A DNA stretch of 64,000 nucleotides from Sulfurimonas marina (GTDB lineage: Bacteria > Campylobacterota > Campylobacteria > Campylobacterales > Sulfurimonadaceae), in contig NZ_CP041165.1 in the NCBI RefSeq assembly GCF_014905095.1, positions 1,550,001-1,614,000 on the forward strand. Direction: 5' to 3'. Below, piece by piece: positions 43,919 to 53,156 of the stretch. The notes beneath the pieces were generated by a model that was given only the letters and a program-made list of their open reading frames with translations, did no database searches and had not been told where the DNA came from. A program made the position numbers and the translations under genes. Each line of letters opens with the position of its first letter. Within the stretch, counting starts at the first letter, position 1.

Positions 43919-45208
43919 CTAAATACAGACTTGATTTTTCCCTTTATGTTTTGCCAGATAAAGTTTAGTATCGACATCTTTTAAAATATCTTCTATCTCT
44001 ATTTTTTCTTGAGTTGAGAACTCACTTATACCTACACTTACACTTACACTAAAAGAGACCTCATCGTTAAATATGAACTGGTAAGAAGAGAAATCTGCTT
44101 TTATTTTTTCACAGACGTTTTTCGCTTCCTCTTTTGTAGCATTTTTCAAGATGAGTGCGAATTCGTCTCCACCTATTCTAAAGCCCATATCAGAAGCACG
44201 TATATTGTTTCTCATAGACTCACCCATCTTTTCAATAACTTTGTCACCGCTATAGTGCCCAAAAGAGTCATTTACCATTTTAAAGTTATCTAGGTCAATG
44301 TATGCAATACTAATTTTATAGTTTTCTTCCCTTTGAACTAACGCTATCTCTTTTTTAAGTAACTCTTGAAAAATATCTTTTCTAAAAAGCTGCGTTAATG
44401 AATCGAGCTGCATATCCTCGATCACTTTGTTGGCATATTCAATCGTCACAGCATTATTCATCATAAGCGTTAACTTATACACATTCAATAATGATGAATA
44501 GAGTGGGAGGATCTCCAAGTATTCTCCTCTATGTAGAAAATAGAAAAGGTTTTGTGTATTGAGATAAATACGTTGTTCAAGCTCCTCAAAAAATGTTCTT
44601 TTTTCTAGGGTTAAAAACTCCATCTCATCTAACCACTCCTTGATCAAAAAGCCGTCTCTAGATTCTATATTGAAATCTTCATTTAGTTCTATACTGTTAA
44701 GTAGTTCTTTGAGCCATTGAATTTTTCTTAAGATTAATTTCTTTGGAAGATATGTGTTTGTATCTACAATCACCTGTTCAAAAAACGTTTCTAAATCTCG
44801 CTTATCTTCACTTAACATTCTATTGAGGTAGCCTTTAGCTGTAAAAGCTTTCATTATTTTAAAATACTCAAATATCTCACCCATTAACTTTTTGGTACTT
44901 TTACACTTTTGGGCATTTAACAGAAAGTGTTCCTCTAAAATATCTGTTCCTTTCATAAAATCTATATATGGAATGCGCAGATCGTAGTGAAACTCCCCCA
45001 ACTTTATATAATTTTGTTTTAACACCTCTATATCTAAACTCAGAGAAGCTGAAAAATGCTTTTTTTGTGTTTCAATTAATGTAATTACCTGCTCATCACT
45101 CTCAAAAAAAACTCCCAGCCTTACATCGTGCAACATGGTGTTGTAAAAATCTTCAAAAGCCTCATCAATATAGACTGTTAACTCTTTTAGTAATTTAAAT
45201 TTACCCAT
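43919..45208 (-). CDS. Globin-coupled diguanylate cyclase
   Basis: The 429-residue cytosolic protein has an N-terminal sensor globin-like domain (about 15-125) with FYNTMLHD and a KLGEFHYDLRIPYIDF segment in which H74 is the candidate haem ligand. An alpha-helical middle domain (about 130-260) and a GGDEF domain follow. The catalytic motif is GGDEF (346-350) and the inhibitory RxxD site is present (RASD, 337-340). It should make cyclic di-GMP in response to O2 or another gas. Globin assignment is from motif resemblance. Divergent from the next GGDEF gene. Confidence 0.82.
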   Translation of the reverse strand: MGKFKLLKELTVYIDEAFEDFYNTMLHDVRLGVFFESDEQVITLIETQKKHFSASLSLDIEVLKQNYIKLGEFHYDLRIPYIDFMKGTDILEEHFLLNAQKCKSTKKLMGEIFEYFKIMKAFTAKGYLNRMLSEDKRDLETFFEQVIVDTNTYLPKKLILRKIQWLKELLNSIELNEDFNIESRDGFLIKEWLDEMEFLTLEKRTFFEELEQRIYLNTQNLFYFLHRGEYLEILPLYSSLLNVYKLTLMMNNAVTIEYANKVIEDMQLDSLTQLFRKDIFQELLKKEIALVQREENYKISIAYIDLDNFKMVNDSFGHYSGDKVIEKMGESMRNNIRASDMGFRIGGDEFALILKNATKEEAKNVCEKIKADFSSYQFIFNDEVSFSVSVSVGISEFSTQEKIEIEDILKDVDTKLYLAKHKGKNQVCI

Positions 45209-45301
45209 TTATCTCCCTTATATTTACTACTTTATCAAAAGTTTTTTTAATTAAATATTATACGTTTTAGTTTAAATAATTTTTAGTTATAATAGTTCAT
45301 T

Positions 45302-47029
45302 ATGAGAGTATTAATTCTATTATTTTTTTTCTTTATTTCACTGTCAGCACAAATCTCTTTTATCAATGAGAAAGATTGTTATAAAGATTTTGAGATCGAA
45401 TATTTTTACGATCAATCAAATACTCTTGAAGTCACAGACTTGCAGGAAAAAGAGTTTAAAAAGACAACAAACAATTTTACATTTGGTTACTTAGACGGTA
45501 CAACCTGGTTTAAAATTGTGCTTGAAAACAACTCTAGCCAAGAAGAGTTCCTTTTAACTTTTAGTGAAGTTTTATGGAAGTCATTTAACCTGTATCAATA
45601 CAAAAACAATAAATGGCATGTAGATAAGAACGGTTTAGATATTCCGCTTAATCAGCGCAGTTTTAAGTCAGTTTATCCTATCTTCAGACTCCATATCCCT
45701 TCAGGTACTACACAAACCATATATATTCAAGGGGAAACTATTGCCGGGCAACTTGGAGAGTTTCAGCTATGTTCTCAGGAACATTACTTTAGCGAATCAA
45801 CTTTTGAAGCCCTAGATATCTATCTTATCTTCGCATTTAGTTTACTCAGTATCTTTATACTGAATCTTTATAGCTTTTTTCTCACTAAAGAGAGAGTATA
45901 TCTTTACTATGTAGCTTATACCTTTGTATTTATTATTTTTAGTGCTATGCAGAGCGGTTTTTATCTTCTTTTTGGGTTTAACGGCTGGAATGAAGGGCTA
46001 CATGTTGTCGGAACATTTGTTTTAGTAACGCTAATTATGTTCTCAGACACATTCTTACAGCTCAAAGAACACTTACAAATTGTCCATAAGTTTTTTCAAT
46101 TCTGTATAGGCTTGTTTTTATTGTTTGCTCTGCTTATTTGGAATAATGTACCTTATACTACTTTAGTATTTAATATCTTTTCGATCTTCTTCTTCGCTAC
46201 TCTTTTCTATGCTACAATTCAAACCTATAGAAGAGGATATGTAGGAGCGAAATATTATCTGATCGCACTTATTATCTATTCAGCGATGATGACACTTATG
46301 GTCCTTACTTTTAACGCCTTTTTAGAGTATAACTTTTTAAATCGTCACCTTTTCGTACTGGGTTCTTTTATAGAGATTATCTTTTTTACTCTTATTCTTG
46401 CAAATAAATACAGAACTATTTCTCAAGAAAAGATCAAGATCCAAGCAGAACTTTTAGTAGAAAAAAACAAAAATGAAGAGGAGTTAAAACTAGCAGTTGA
46501 AGAGCGTACACAAGAGCTTGAAGATGCAAAAAAAGAGTTAGAGAGACTAGTTGTAACAGACTACTTAACAAAAGCAAAAAATATCAGAGCCTATAGAGAG
46601 AAAATTGTAGGTCTTCTTTCTCTTTACGAACGGTACAAAACACCATTTAGTATGATCATCTTTGATATAGACGACTTTAAAGCTATCAACGATACGTACG
46701 GTCACAGAATGGGAGATATTGTCCTCATAGAGTTAACAAAGCTCATACAAAGAAATATACGAAAAAATGACTACTTTTTTAGAATTGGTGGAGAGGAATT
46801 TATTCTACTTCTAGAGAATACGGGATTGGATAAAGCGGAAAAATTTGCACAGAACCTTTTAGTTATGGTTTCCAATAAACTTTCAGTTATTAAAGATCAT
46901 CAAATCACTGTCAGTATAGGTTTAACCGAAGTTGAACCAAATGACACTGAAGATTCGATCTACAAACGTGCAGATACTTTTCTTTACAAATCAAAAAATA
47001 ATGGGAAAAATCAAGTTTCATTTGAATGA
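45302..47029 (+). CDS. 7TMR-DISM diguanylate cyclase
   Basis: The 575-residue protein has a signal peptide (1-16), a periplasmic DISMED2-like domain (about 20-160), seven membrane helices (about 170-370), a coiled coil (about 372-418) and a GGDEF domain. The catalytic motif is GGEEF (496-500) and RxxD is RKND (487-490). It should make cyclic di-GMP after sensing a periplasmic or carbohydrate-like ligand. Its 3' end precedes the YceI-like gene by 47 bases. Confidence 0.93.
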   Translation: MRVLILLFFFFISLSAQISFINEKDCYKDFEIEYFYDQSNTLEVTDLQEKEFKKTTNNFTFGYLDGTTWFKIVLENNSSQEEFLLTFSEVLWKSFNLYQYKNNKWHVDKNGLDIPLNQRSFKSVYPIFRLHIPSGTTQTIYIQGETIAGQLGEFQLCSQEHYFSESTFEALDIYLIFAFSLLSIFILNLYSFFLTKERVYLYYVAYTFVFIIFSAMQSGFYLLFGFNGWNEGLHVVGTFVLVTLIMFSDTFLQLKEHLQIVHKFFQFCIGLFLLFALLIWNNVPYTTLVFNIFSIFFFATLFYATIQTYRRGYVGAKYYLIALIIYSAMMTLMVLTFNAFLEYNFLNRHLFVLGSFIEIIFFTLILANKYRTISQEKIKIQAELLVEKNKNEEELKLAVEERTQELEDAKKELERLVVTDYLTKAKNIRAYREKIVGLLSLYERYKTPFSMIIFDIDDFKAINDTYGHRMGDIVLIELTKLIQRNIRKNDYFFRIGGEEFILLLENTGLDKAEKFAQNLLVMVSNKLSVIKDHQITVSIGLTEVEPNDTEDSIYKRADTFLYKSKNNGKNQVSFE

Positions 47030-47076
47030 TTCAATTGTTGTTATGTTACAATACCCCAAAAATTTTGGAGAAATTT

Positions 47077-47628
47077 ATGAAAAAAACATTACTAATTCTA
47101 GCACTGGGATTATCAACATCTCTCTTTAGTGCTACTTGTAAATACAATGCAGATTCTAACACTCTACAGTGGACTGCTTTTAAGACACCTGCAAAAGTTG
47201 GTGTTAAAGGGACATTTGACAATATCACGTTAAATTCTCAGCCATCAAGCTCGCAAAACGAACTACTGCTATCTAGTAATGTTCATATCGTGACAGCAGA
47301 TGTAAACTCTAACAATGAGGGACGTGATGCTAAACTTGTTAAAAGCTTTTTCCATGTTCAAGGGGTAAAAGCTATTGATGCAAAAGTTTTAAAGGTAAAC
47401 GGTAAAACTGCAGATGTAGAGATCTCTATGAACGGCACTAAAAAAGTGGTTCCTATGAGCTTAACTTCAACTACTGAAAGTATGAAATTAAACGGTACAA
47501 TTGATCTTGGCGATTTTAAAATGCTTCCATCACTTGAAGCGATTACAAAAGCATGTTATGAGCTACACAAAGGAAAAACTTGGCAAGATGTTGATCTAGA
47601 GTTTACGATCAACACTAATTGTAAATGA
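47077..47628 (+). CDS. YceI-like periplasmic protein
   Basis: The 183-residue protein has a signal peptide (MKKTLLILALGLSTSLFSA) and a beta-barrel region related to the YceI family of isoprenoid-binding proteins (TAFKTPAKVGVKGTFDNITL, then GTIDLGDFKML). A frame open to 47026 exists inside the 7TMR gene, but the ATG at 47077 has GGAG 6 bases before it and gives the signal peptide. It may carry a quinone or polyprenoid. The following gene overlaps it by 4 bases (ATGA). Confidence 0.85.
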   Translation: MKKTLLILALGLSTSLFSATCKYNADSNTLQWTAFKTPAKVGVKGTFDNITLNSQPSSSQNELLLSSNVHIVTADVNSNNEGRDAKLVKSFFHVQGVKAIDAKVLKVNGKTADVEISMNGTKKVVPMSLTSTTESMKLNGTIDLGDFKMLPSLEAITKACYELHKGKTWQDVDLEFTINTNCK

Positions 47629-47876
47629 TAGATTTTAAAACAAATCCGTTTGATAGCGGACACATAAAAAACTACATACTGCTTTATGTCAGTATAGTAG
47701 TTATTATGGTTTTATTCTTCATTGCCAGTGAACTTTTTATAGAAGAAACAACAATAGAAAAAAAAGTTTTTGATTACAATCAGAGTGCTACGCAAAGCGA
47801 AACACTCACTGATCAACAAGAGGAGACAAAAGAGGAGTTTAAACCGAAGTTTAAGCTTTTAGAGAAAGCATTTTAA
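47625..47876 (+). CDS. Small single-pass membrane protein
   Basis: The 83-residue protein has one helix (about 16-37) and an acidic/Gln-rich tail of about 40 residues. It starts in an ATGA overlap with the YceI-like gene, so it is likely a partner in that operon. Family not recognised. Its end overlaps the convergent PilZ gene by 26 bases. Confidence 0.65.
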   Translation: MIDFKTNPFDSGHIKNYILLYVSIVVIMVLFFIASELFIEETTIEKKVFDYNQSATQSETLTDQQEETKEEFKPKFKLLEKAF

Positions 47877-49362
47877 TCTCTTTTACAATACTTTTTTGTC
47901 TTTGAAAAATATACTCTGAGATGAGATGCTCATTGTTATGGTCCTCATGAAAGTCGCAAATTAATTTTGCTGCTTTCTGCTGCTCGTCTACAAATATTCT
48001 TTGCACCGATGCTTTTCTTACAATAGTATTTACTATCTTATTTTTCTGCAGGCTCAACTCAAATGTCAGCACAACATCTTTTTCATATAATCTATCAAGC
48101 GTCTTTGTATATGGCAATTTTATAGCGACAGAGACTAAAGAGAGGTCTAATATAACACCCTTAAGCGATGTCCCCTCTGCCGATATATTAATGTTTGTTG
48201 TTCTCTCACATGTTACACGGCCGTGCTTACGTGCATTGACACCTGTTTTCATAAGTGTAAAGTGTTCAAACGTAGCTACCCCTTTTTGAAAACTGATATG
48301 CTTCAACGAAGCTTCTATAGTTTGTGAGTAGCCCGGTATCTCTATAGTTGTCATTTTTTGTATAGAGGTAGCTTCAATTTGCAGTTTTTGCAATTCCAAT
48401 TGTATAAACCTGTCATCAACTTTAACAACAGATGCTTTAGAGTTAATCACAAGCCCTTTATAGATATTGAGCAGCTTTATATCGACTTTATTAAACTTCA
48501 TAGCATTGAGCATCTGTCGTAAAATATACTCATCACTTTGATGTTCAGCCATATTTTCAATAAAACAGACTTGAGAGTTTAGTTTAAGGTCATTAGAGAG
48601 TTTATTTTTCTCAAGATCTATGAGCATCTCTAAAATAGAATCAAACTCCATCCCGTCAAGATCAATGGCATATACCTCATGTGAAAGTACGATGTTGTGT
48701 AAAGATGCAAGTTCATTAAGATGGATATTGAGTTCTTTTGCTTTTTGCTGCAGGTTGTCAAACTCCAGACCTTCATGTAAAGCAAGATAGAAATGACCAT
48801 TGTACTGTGCTAATTGTATACTTGTATTGAGTACGGTATTTATCTCGTTTATAACTACTTTAAGCTGTGTTTCATCAATAGTTTTCAGTGCTATTGTTAT
48901 CAGCCCAAGCTGTTTAGTCTTAGAGAGAAACTTATCTTTAAGAAGCTCGATAAATCCAAGTCTTGTTTCTAATGTCTGATCACACTCTTCTTGCGGTTGA
49001 TTATGTTGCTTGGCAATATGCTCATAATATTCATCTTTTACTCTATGTACAATTTTTTGTGTATCTTGCTTCTCCGTTATTATAGACTTACATTGCAATA
49101 ACAAAGCAAGCTGAAAATGGAGTAGTGTGTACTTTTGTGGTACATTGAAATAGATCAGCTTGTGCAACTCTTTGTCTAGAGAGTTTTTAAGCAGCAGAGA
49201 CAACTCTTTAGTTATATGTTTAAGGTCAAGAATATAGAGCTCTGTTGATGGGATCTCTTCAGTTGTATCTAGATCGACACTTATTATTTCGAAGTTTTCC
49301 GACAAAGAGTTATAATGCTTTGATGAAATATCTTCATTATAAATATAACATAACTTCAACAT
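47851..49362 (-). CDS. PilZ-domain protein with probable degenerate GGDEF region
   Basis: The 503-residue cytosolic protein ends in a PilZ-like domain (about 376-480) with an RxxxR motif (RKHGR, 378-382) and DLSLVSVAI in place of the usual DxSxxG, so cyclic-di-GMP binding may be altered. A YcgR-N-like sandwich (about 300-372) precedes it. Residues about 135-255 have the order of a GGDEF fold, with QYNGHFYLAL where the GGDEF loop should be, so that part is likely inactive. Residues 1-110 look like a receiver-like fold without conserved acids. Located near two diguanylate cyclases. Confidence 0.72.
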   Translation of the reverse strand: MLKLCYIYNEDISSKHYNSLSENFEIISVDLDTTEEIPSTELYILDLKHITKELSLLLKNSLDKELHKLIYFNVPQKYTLLHFQLALLLQCKSIITEKQDTQKIVHRVKDEYYEHIAKQHNQPQEECDQTLETRLGFIELLKDKFLSKTKQLGLITIALKTIDETQLKVVINEINTVLNTSIQLAQYNGHFYLALHEGLEFDNLQQKAKELNIHLNELASLHNIVLSHEVYAIDLDGMEFDSILEMLIDLEKNKLSNDLKLNSQVCFIENMAEHQSDEYILRQMLNAMKFNKVDIKLLNIYKGLVINSKASVVKVDDRFIQLELQKLQIEATSIQKMTTIEIPGYSQTIEASLKHISFQKGVATFEHFTLMKTGVNARKHGRVTCERTTNINISAEGTSLKGVILDLSLVSVAIKLPYTKTLDRLYEKDVVLTFELSLQKNKIVNTIVRKASVQRIFVDEQQKAAKLICDFHEDHNNEHLISEYIFQRQKSIVKEIKMLSLKA

Positions 49363-49369
49363 ATCTCTT

Positions 49370-49765
49370 CTAGTCGTTTTTCGTTACTATATATAACTGC
49401 TCGTGACCCAGTTTCTTTAAAATGTCCATTACACTCACAAAATCTTGAAATCTAGACTCTTTGTCACTTCTAAGAATTACCGTTTGCTCTTTTGAGATTG
49501 CTGCTATTTTTTGCTCTAAAGTGGCAAGGTCTACCTTCTCTTTTTCAAAGAACATCTCACCCTTGGCATTAACATAAACCGTAACCTCTTTTTTCTCCTC
49601 TTTTTTCTCAGATGAAGAAGCTTCAGGAAGATTAACAGGGATAATACCTTGTTTGATAAATGTAGCGGTTGTTAAAACCATCACCAACAGTACAAGCATG
49701 ATATCGATAAACGGAATAACGTTTATCTGATCAAACCTCTTTTGTGTTTTTCTGCACTTAGACAT
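49370..49765 (-). CDS. exbD: ExbD-type transport protein
   Basis: ExbD works with ExbB to couple the proton gradient to TonB. The 131-residue protein has one membrane helix (about 14-37) with the essential acid D21 in NVIPFIDIMLVLLV, and a periplasmic domain. ATG 49765 is chosen: AGAGG precedes it and it lies just after the exbB stop; an upstream frame start would overlap exbB. No tonB is adjacent; the tonB in this window lies at 24465-25208. Confidence 0.92.
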   Translation of the reverse strand: MSKCRKTQKRFDQINVIPFIDIMLVLLVMVLTTATFIKQGIIPVNLPEASSSEKKEEKKEVTVYVNAKGEMFFEKEKVDLATLEQKIAAISKEQTVILRSDKESRFQDFVSVMDILKKLGHEQLYIVTKND

Positions 49766-49766
49766 C

Positions 49767-50219
49767 TTACGCCTCTTGTTGCTCTGTGGCAATATCGTAT
49801 CTTGTTAAAATCTTTTCAACTTTTCTCAAAGCAATAGTATATGTCACAATTGCAGGAATAGCTACAATAAGTCCCATAGCAGTTGCTTTCAGTGCGAGTG
49901 CTAGTCCTGTCATGATTTTCTTTGCATCTACTGCACCGGCATCACCCAATGTGTAAAATGTTAGCATAATTCCAAGAACCGTTCCAAGAAGACCGATATA
50001 CGGAGCATTTGCACCGATAGCACTAATTACATTGATATTGTTTGTCAGATCCATCTCTAATTCATCTCTATGCTTATACTCTTCAACTCTTACCGTTTTA
50101 TAAAACATCATTCTTTCTATAAATAACCAAAGAGTTACAACACTCATCAGTATTAAAGTACCCATTACTCCGTAATCTATCGCTTGTTCTGCATAAGCCA
50201 TTAAGTTTGTTGTTTCCAT
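49767..50219 (-). CDS. exbB: ExbB-type proton channel protein
   Basis: The 150-residue membrane protein is the short form of ExbB with three helices (about 15-33, 60-87, 100-130). The conserved NAPYIGLLGTVLGIMLTF and ALALKATAMGLIVAIPAIV segments are present. It precedes exbD and follows the kinase gene at 16 bases, so all may be co-transcribed. Confidence 0.93.
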   Translation of the reverse strand: METTNLMAYAEQAIDYGVMGTLILMSVVTLWLFIERMMFYKTVRVEEYKHRDELEMDLTNNINVISAIGANAPYIGLLGTVLGIMLTFYTLGDAGAVDAKKIMTGLALALKATAMGLIVAIPAIVTYTIALRKVEKILTRYDIATEQQEA

Positions 50220-50234
50220 AATATTCCTAAATTT

Positions 50235-51056
50235 TTAAAATTCTAAAGATACTTTTGTACCTTGAGTCGGCTTTGATGTTACACTCAATTCTATCTTATT
50301 TTCATCACAAAACCGCTTTACCATTGAAAGCCCTATACCAAAACCTTGCATATGTTTATTGGATTGATAAAAATTATCATAAATTTGAAGTAACTCAACT
50401 TCATCCATCCCAATACCGTAATCTTGAATTGTGAGTGTTTTTTTCTGTAGATTTATATCTATATCTTGTGATTTCTGTGAGTATTTTACCCCATTATCAA
50501 TTAAATTGTCAATCACCTTTGAAAGCCCTACTCTATCTATCTCTATAGAGAGGTTTTCTAGATTTAAATTAAAGTTTTTATTTGGATAGATTCTTTCTAA
50601 AAATGTGATACGCTCTCGTACGAGGTCACTTAATTCTATCATCTCTTTAACATTTTGTTTTGACTGCATCTTGATCAGATAATCAAGCTCATTATATCTT
50701 TGCTTTAACATGTCACATGCAGATTCAATTCTTCCAATTCTTTTGAGTGCTTTTTCATCTTCAAGATTTTTTTTTATCATTTGTGTATTTGTCATGATCG
50801 TACTTATAGGGAGATTGAGTTCATGCAATGTTTCTTTTGAAAGATTTTGAAGGTTTGTTACATATTCTGCTAGCGGGTCAATGGCAAGTTTGGAAATAAA
50901 GATCCCCGACAAGATAATGATACACAGCAAAACTATACTGTATATGTAAAAGTTACTTACACCAAGTACATCTAAAAAATAGTACGAAATTGCTAAAAAA
51001 GCTATTACGGTTAAAAAATAAAATACAAAAATACTGATTCTTAAGTTAACAAACAA
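50235..51056 (-). CDS. Sensor histidine kinase
   Basis: The 273-residue kinase is short: two membrane helices (about 9-29, 35-53) with almost no periplasmic loop, then a dimerisation domain with H78 (LHELNLPIS, where most kinases read HELRTPL) and an ATPase domain with N box LSKVIDNLIDNGVKY, G1 and G2 (GFGIGLSMV). It overlaps the response regulator gene by 11 bases, so the two are cognates. With no sensor domain, the signal may be in the membrane. Confidence 0.9.
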   Translation of the reverse strand: MFVNLRISIFVFYFLTVIAFLAISYYFLDVLGVSNFYIYSIVLLCIIILSGIFISKLAIDPLAEYVTNLQNLSKETLHELNLPISTIMTNTQMIKKNLEDEKALKRIGRIESACDMLKQRYNELDYLIKMQSKQNVKEMIELSDLVRERITFLERIYPNKNFNLNLENLSIEIDRVGLSKVIDNLIDNGVKYSQKSQDIDINLQKKTLTIQDYGIGMDEVELLQIYDNFYQSNKHMQGFGIGLSMVKRFCDENKIELSVTSKPTQGTKVSLEF

Positions 51057-51702
51057 GCTTGTACCCTATTCCCCTGACATTTTCTAAGTTATGTTCAGGA
51101 AGTAACTGTTTTATACGGTTAATATAAACCCTGATTGCACCTTCACTACCACTTTGACTCAGATTATACAATTCATCAAGTATCATCTCTTTTGAAACCA
51201 CACTGTTAGCATGTTTGATTAACAATGAGAGTACTTCAAATTCCCGTTTTGAAAGTTCCAACTCCTCTGAGTTATAGCTGATCACTTTTCGTGTATTGTC
51301 TATACAAAGACCGCATTTACAAACTTTCTCTTTTTGTTTAAATCGTCTTAGCAATGCATTTACGCGCAAGATCAACTCATCATTGTCAAACGGTTTTACA
51401 ATATAGTCATCCCCGCCGTTTAAAAACCCTTTTTGCATCATCTCTTTCTCTTTATGAGATGTTACAAAAATAGCCGGTGTTTCATCCTCTGCTTCACGAA
51501 GCTCTTTAAGTAATGTAACACCATCGATCAAAGGAACGTTTATATCTAAAACATACAGATCGAACTTCTCTGTAAATGTAGCATCGAGAGCTGCTTGACC
51601 GTTTGGATATAAACTAACGTTAAAATCCTCATCCTCAAGCATATCTACAAGAGTCTCCCCAAAAAGAGGATCATCTTCTAGAAGTAAAATGTTATTCGAC
51701 AT
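51046..51702 (-). CDS. OmpR-family response regulator with cysteine-rich linker
   Basis: The 218-residue protein has a receiver (acidic residues at 10-11, phosphoacceptor D53, K103) and a C-terminal winged helix (about 135-218). The linker carries CxCxxC (C128, C130, C133), unusual for this family. ATG 51702 is chosen: it lies in an 11-base overlap with the end of pyrC and gives the normal [11 protein letters not shown] start. It is upstream of its likely kinase. Confidence 0.9.
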   Translation of the reverse strand: MSNNILLLEDDPLFGETLVDMLEDEDFNVSLYPNGQAALDATFTEKFDLYVLDINVPLIDGVTLLKELREAEDETPAIFVTSHKEKEMMQKGFLNGGDDYIVKPFDNDELILRVNALLRRFKQKEKVCKCGLCIDNTRKVISYNSEELELSKREFEVLSLLIKHANSVVSKEMILDELYNLSQSGSEGAIRVYINRIKQLLPEHNLENVRGIGYKLVC

Positions 51703-52699
51703 TCTCAATAGCCCAGTTGATAGCCTGACCGGCATACATCGGTACTACACCGGAATATGTTTCAGGGATAACAAATGGTCTCTGCTCTAAAGTAACCTCT
51801 TTAAATTCCGGACAAATTCCATAAATACTTTGTGCATTGTCACTTACGAAAGCTTGTAAATTCTCAAGTTTTCCGTACTGATCGAAGATTTCACAAAGCA
51901 GTTGTAGAGCTATTGGTGCCGTAAATACACCTGCTGCACAACCACAAGATTCTTTTTTATGTTGTGGATGCGGTGCTGAATCACTTCCAAACATAACTTT
52001 TGGATGTGCATCCAGTGCTACATTTAAAAGTGCATCTAAATCTTCAGGGCGTTTTGCGATCGGTTTACAGAAAAGGTGTGGCTGCATCATACCGCCAACT
52101 ACATCATCAAGTGTTATTAAAAGGTGATGTACTGTGATTGTTGCATAAAGATTAGGATATTTATCTAACATCTCAACAGCAGCTTTTGTCGTGATGTGTT
52201 CCATAATTATTTTTAGATCAGGAAAGTTTTGTGCTAAAAGCTCATAAATAGACATAAATTCAGCTTCACGGTCCATAACAAAACCGTCAGTTTCACCGTG
52301 TACACATAAAGGGATACCCATTGAACTCATAGCTTCGAGTGTTTCTCTCATCTCCTCTATATCAAATGAACTTACACCACCTTCAGAGTTTGTAGTGATA
52401 CCTGCCGGATAAAGTTTTATCGCAGTGATCTCCTCAGCTACATCTTCTAAAAACTCTCTTGTATAGTTTTGATAAAAAAGTGTCATATAAGGCTCAAAGT
52501 AATCATTTGGAACTGCAGCCATTATACGCTCTTTATAAGCGATTACATCCTCTTTCGTAGTAACCGGTGGAACGAGGTTTGGCATCACGATAGCACCACT
52601 AAAACTGTATGCTGAAAGTGGAGCGATGTTTTCAAGCATTACACCATCACGAAGATGGAGGTGCATATCTAGCGGCATTAAAAGTGTATGAGTTTTCAT
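51692..52699 (-). CDS. pyrC: Dihydroorotase
   Basis: PyrC cyclises carbamoyl-aspartate to dihydroorotate in pyrimidine synthesis. The class II enzyme (about 335 residues) has the metal motif HLH ([12 protein letters not shown]), the carbamylated lysine in AIKLYPAG and an [12 protein letters not shown] segment. The start near 52699 ([10 protein letters not shown]) is preferred over TTG 18 codons upstream. It lies 40-50 bases from the small membrane-protein gene and overlaps the response regulator start. Confidence 0.94.
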   Translation of the reverse strand: MKTHTLLMPLDMHLHLRDGVMLENIAPLSAYSFSGAIVMPNLVPPVTTKEDVIAYKERIMAAVPNDYFEPYMTLFYQNYTREFLEDVAEEITAIKLYPAGITTNSEGGVSSFDIEEMRETLEAMSSMGIPLCVHGETDGFVMDREAEFMSIYELLAQNFPDLKIIMEHITTKAAVEMLDKYPNLYATITVHHLLITLDDVVGGMMQPHLFCKPIAKRPEDLDALLNVALDAHPKVMFGSDSAPHPQHKKESCGCAAGVFTAPIALQLLCEIFDQYGKLENLQAFVSDNAQSIYGICPEFKEVTLEQRPFVIPETYSGVVPMYAGQAINWAIENVE

Positions 52700-52745
52700 T
52701 GATATCCTTAAATTATTTATATACGAGATTATAACAAATCGCTTG

Positions 52746-53084
52746 TTAAACAACCCATAAAGATGTAGAAAGTGTTACAATAACCAATGTTAATAACGGT
52801 AAAAATCTATAGATTCTACTTAATCCAACTAAAGCTATACCATCTATAAAGATTCCCACCATCATTGCCGTAACCATAAGTGCTGCAATAATAAAGAAAA
52901 ACCACATAGCAGGAATTAAAAAGTACCAAGGCTCTGTTATAAAACCATAATAAAGTGTAGCTAGGGCACTAAGTGCTATAAGTGTGTGTTGTGAAACGAA
53001 AAGCAGCGTAACTTTTTCCTGTTTTGTATGTACACGTGCTATTTTTAGATAGAAAAAGAGTAAAAAGAGTGTTATATAAACCAT
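52746..53084 (-). CDS. Small integral membrane protein
   Basis: The 112-residue protein is very hydrophobic with four probable helices (about 2-14, 27-46, 55-80, 93-111). No conserved domain is recognised. Gene position before pyrC suggests the same operon. Function unknown. Confidence 0.65.
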   Translation of the reverse strand: MVYITLFLLFFYLKIARVHTKQEKVTLLFVSQHTLIALSALATLYYGFITEPWYFLIPAMWFFFIIAALMVTAMMVGIFIDGIALVGLSRIYRFLPLLTLVIVTLSTSLWVV

Positions 53085-53156
53085 TTAGAAGATCCTTCAA
53101 TTATTTAAAGATATTCTATCTAAATAGTTTTAAATTATGTTTATTATACCATTTGA

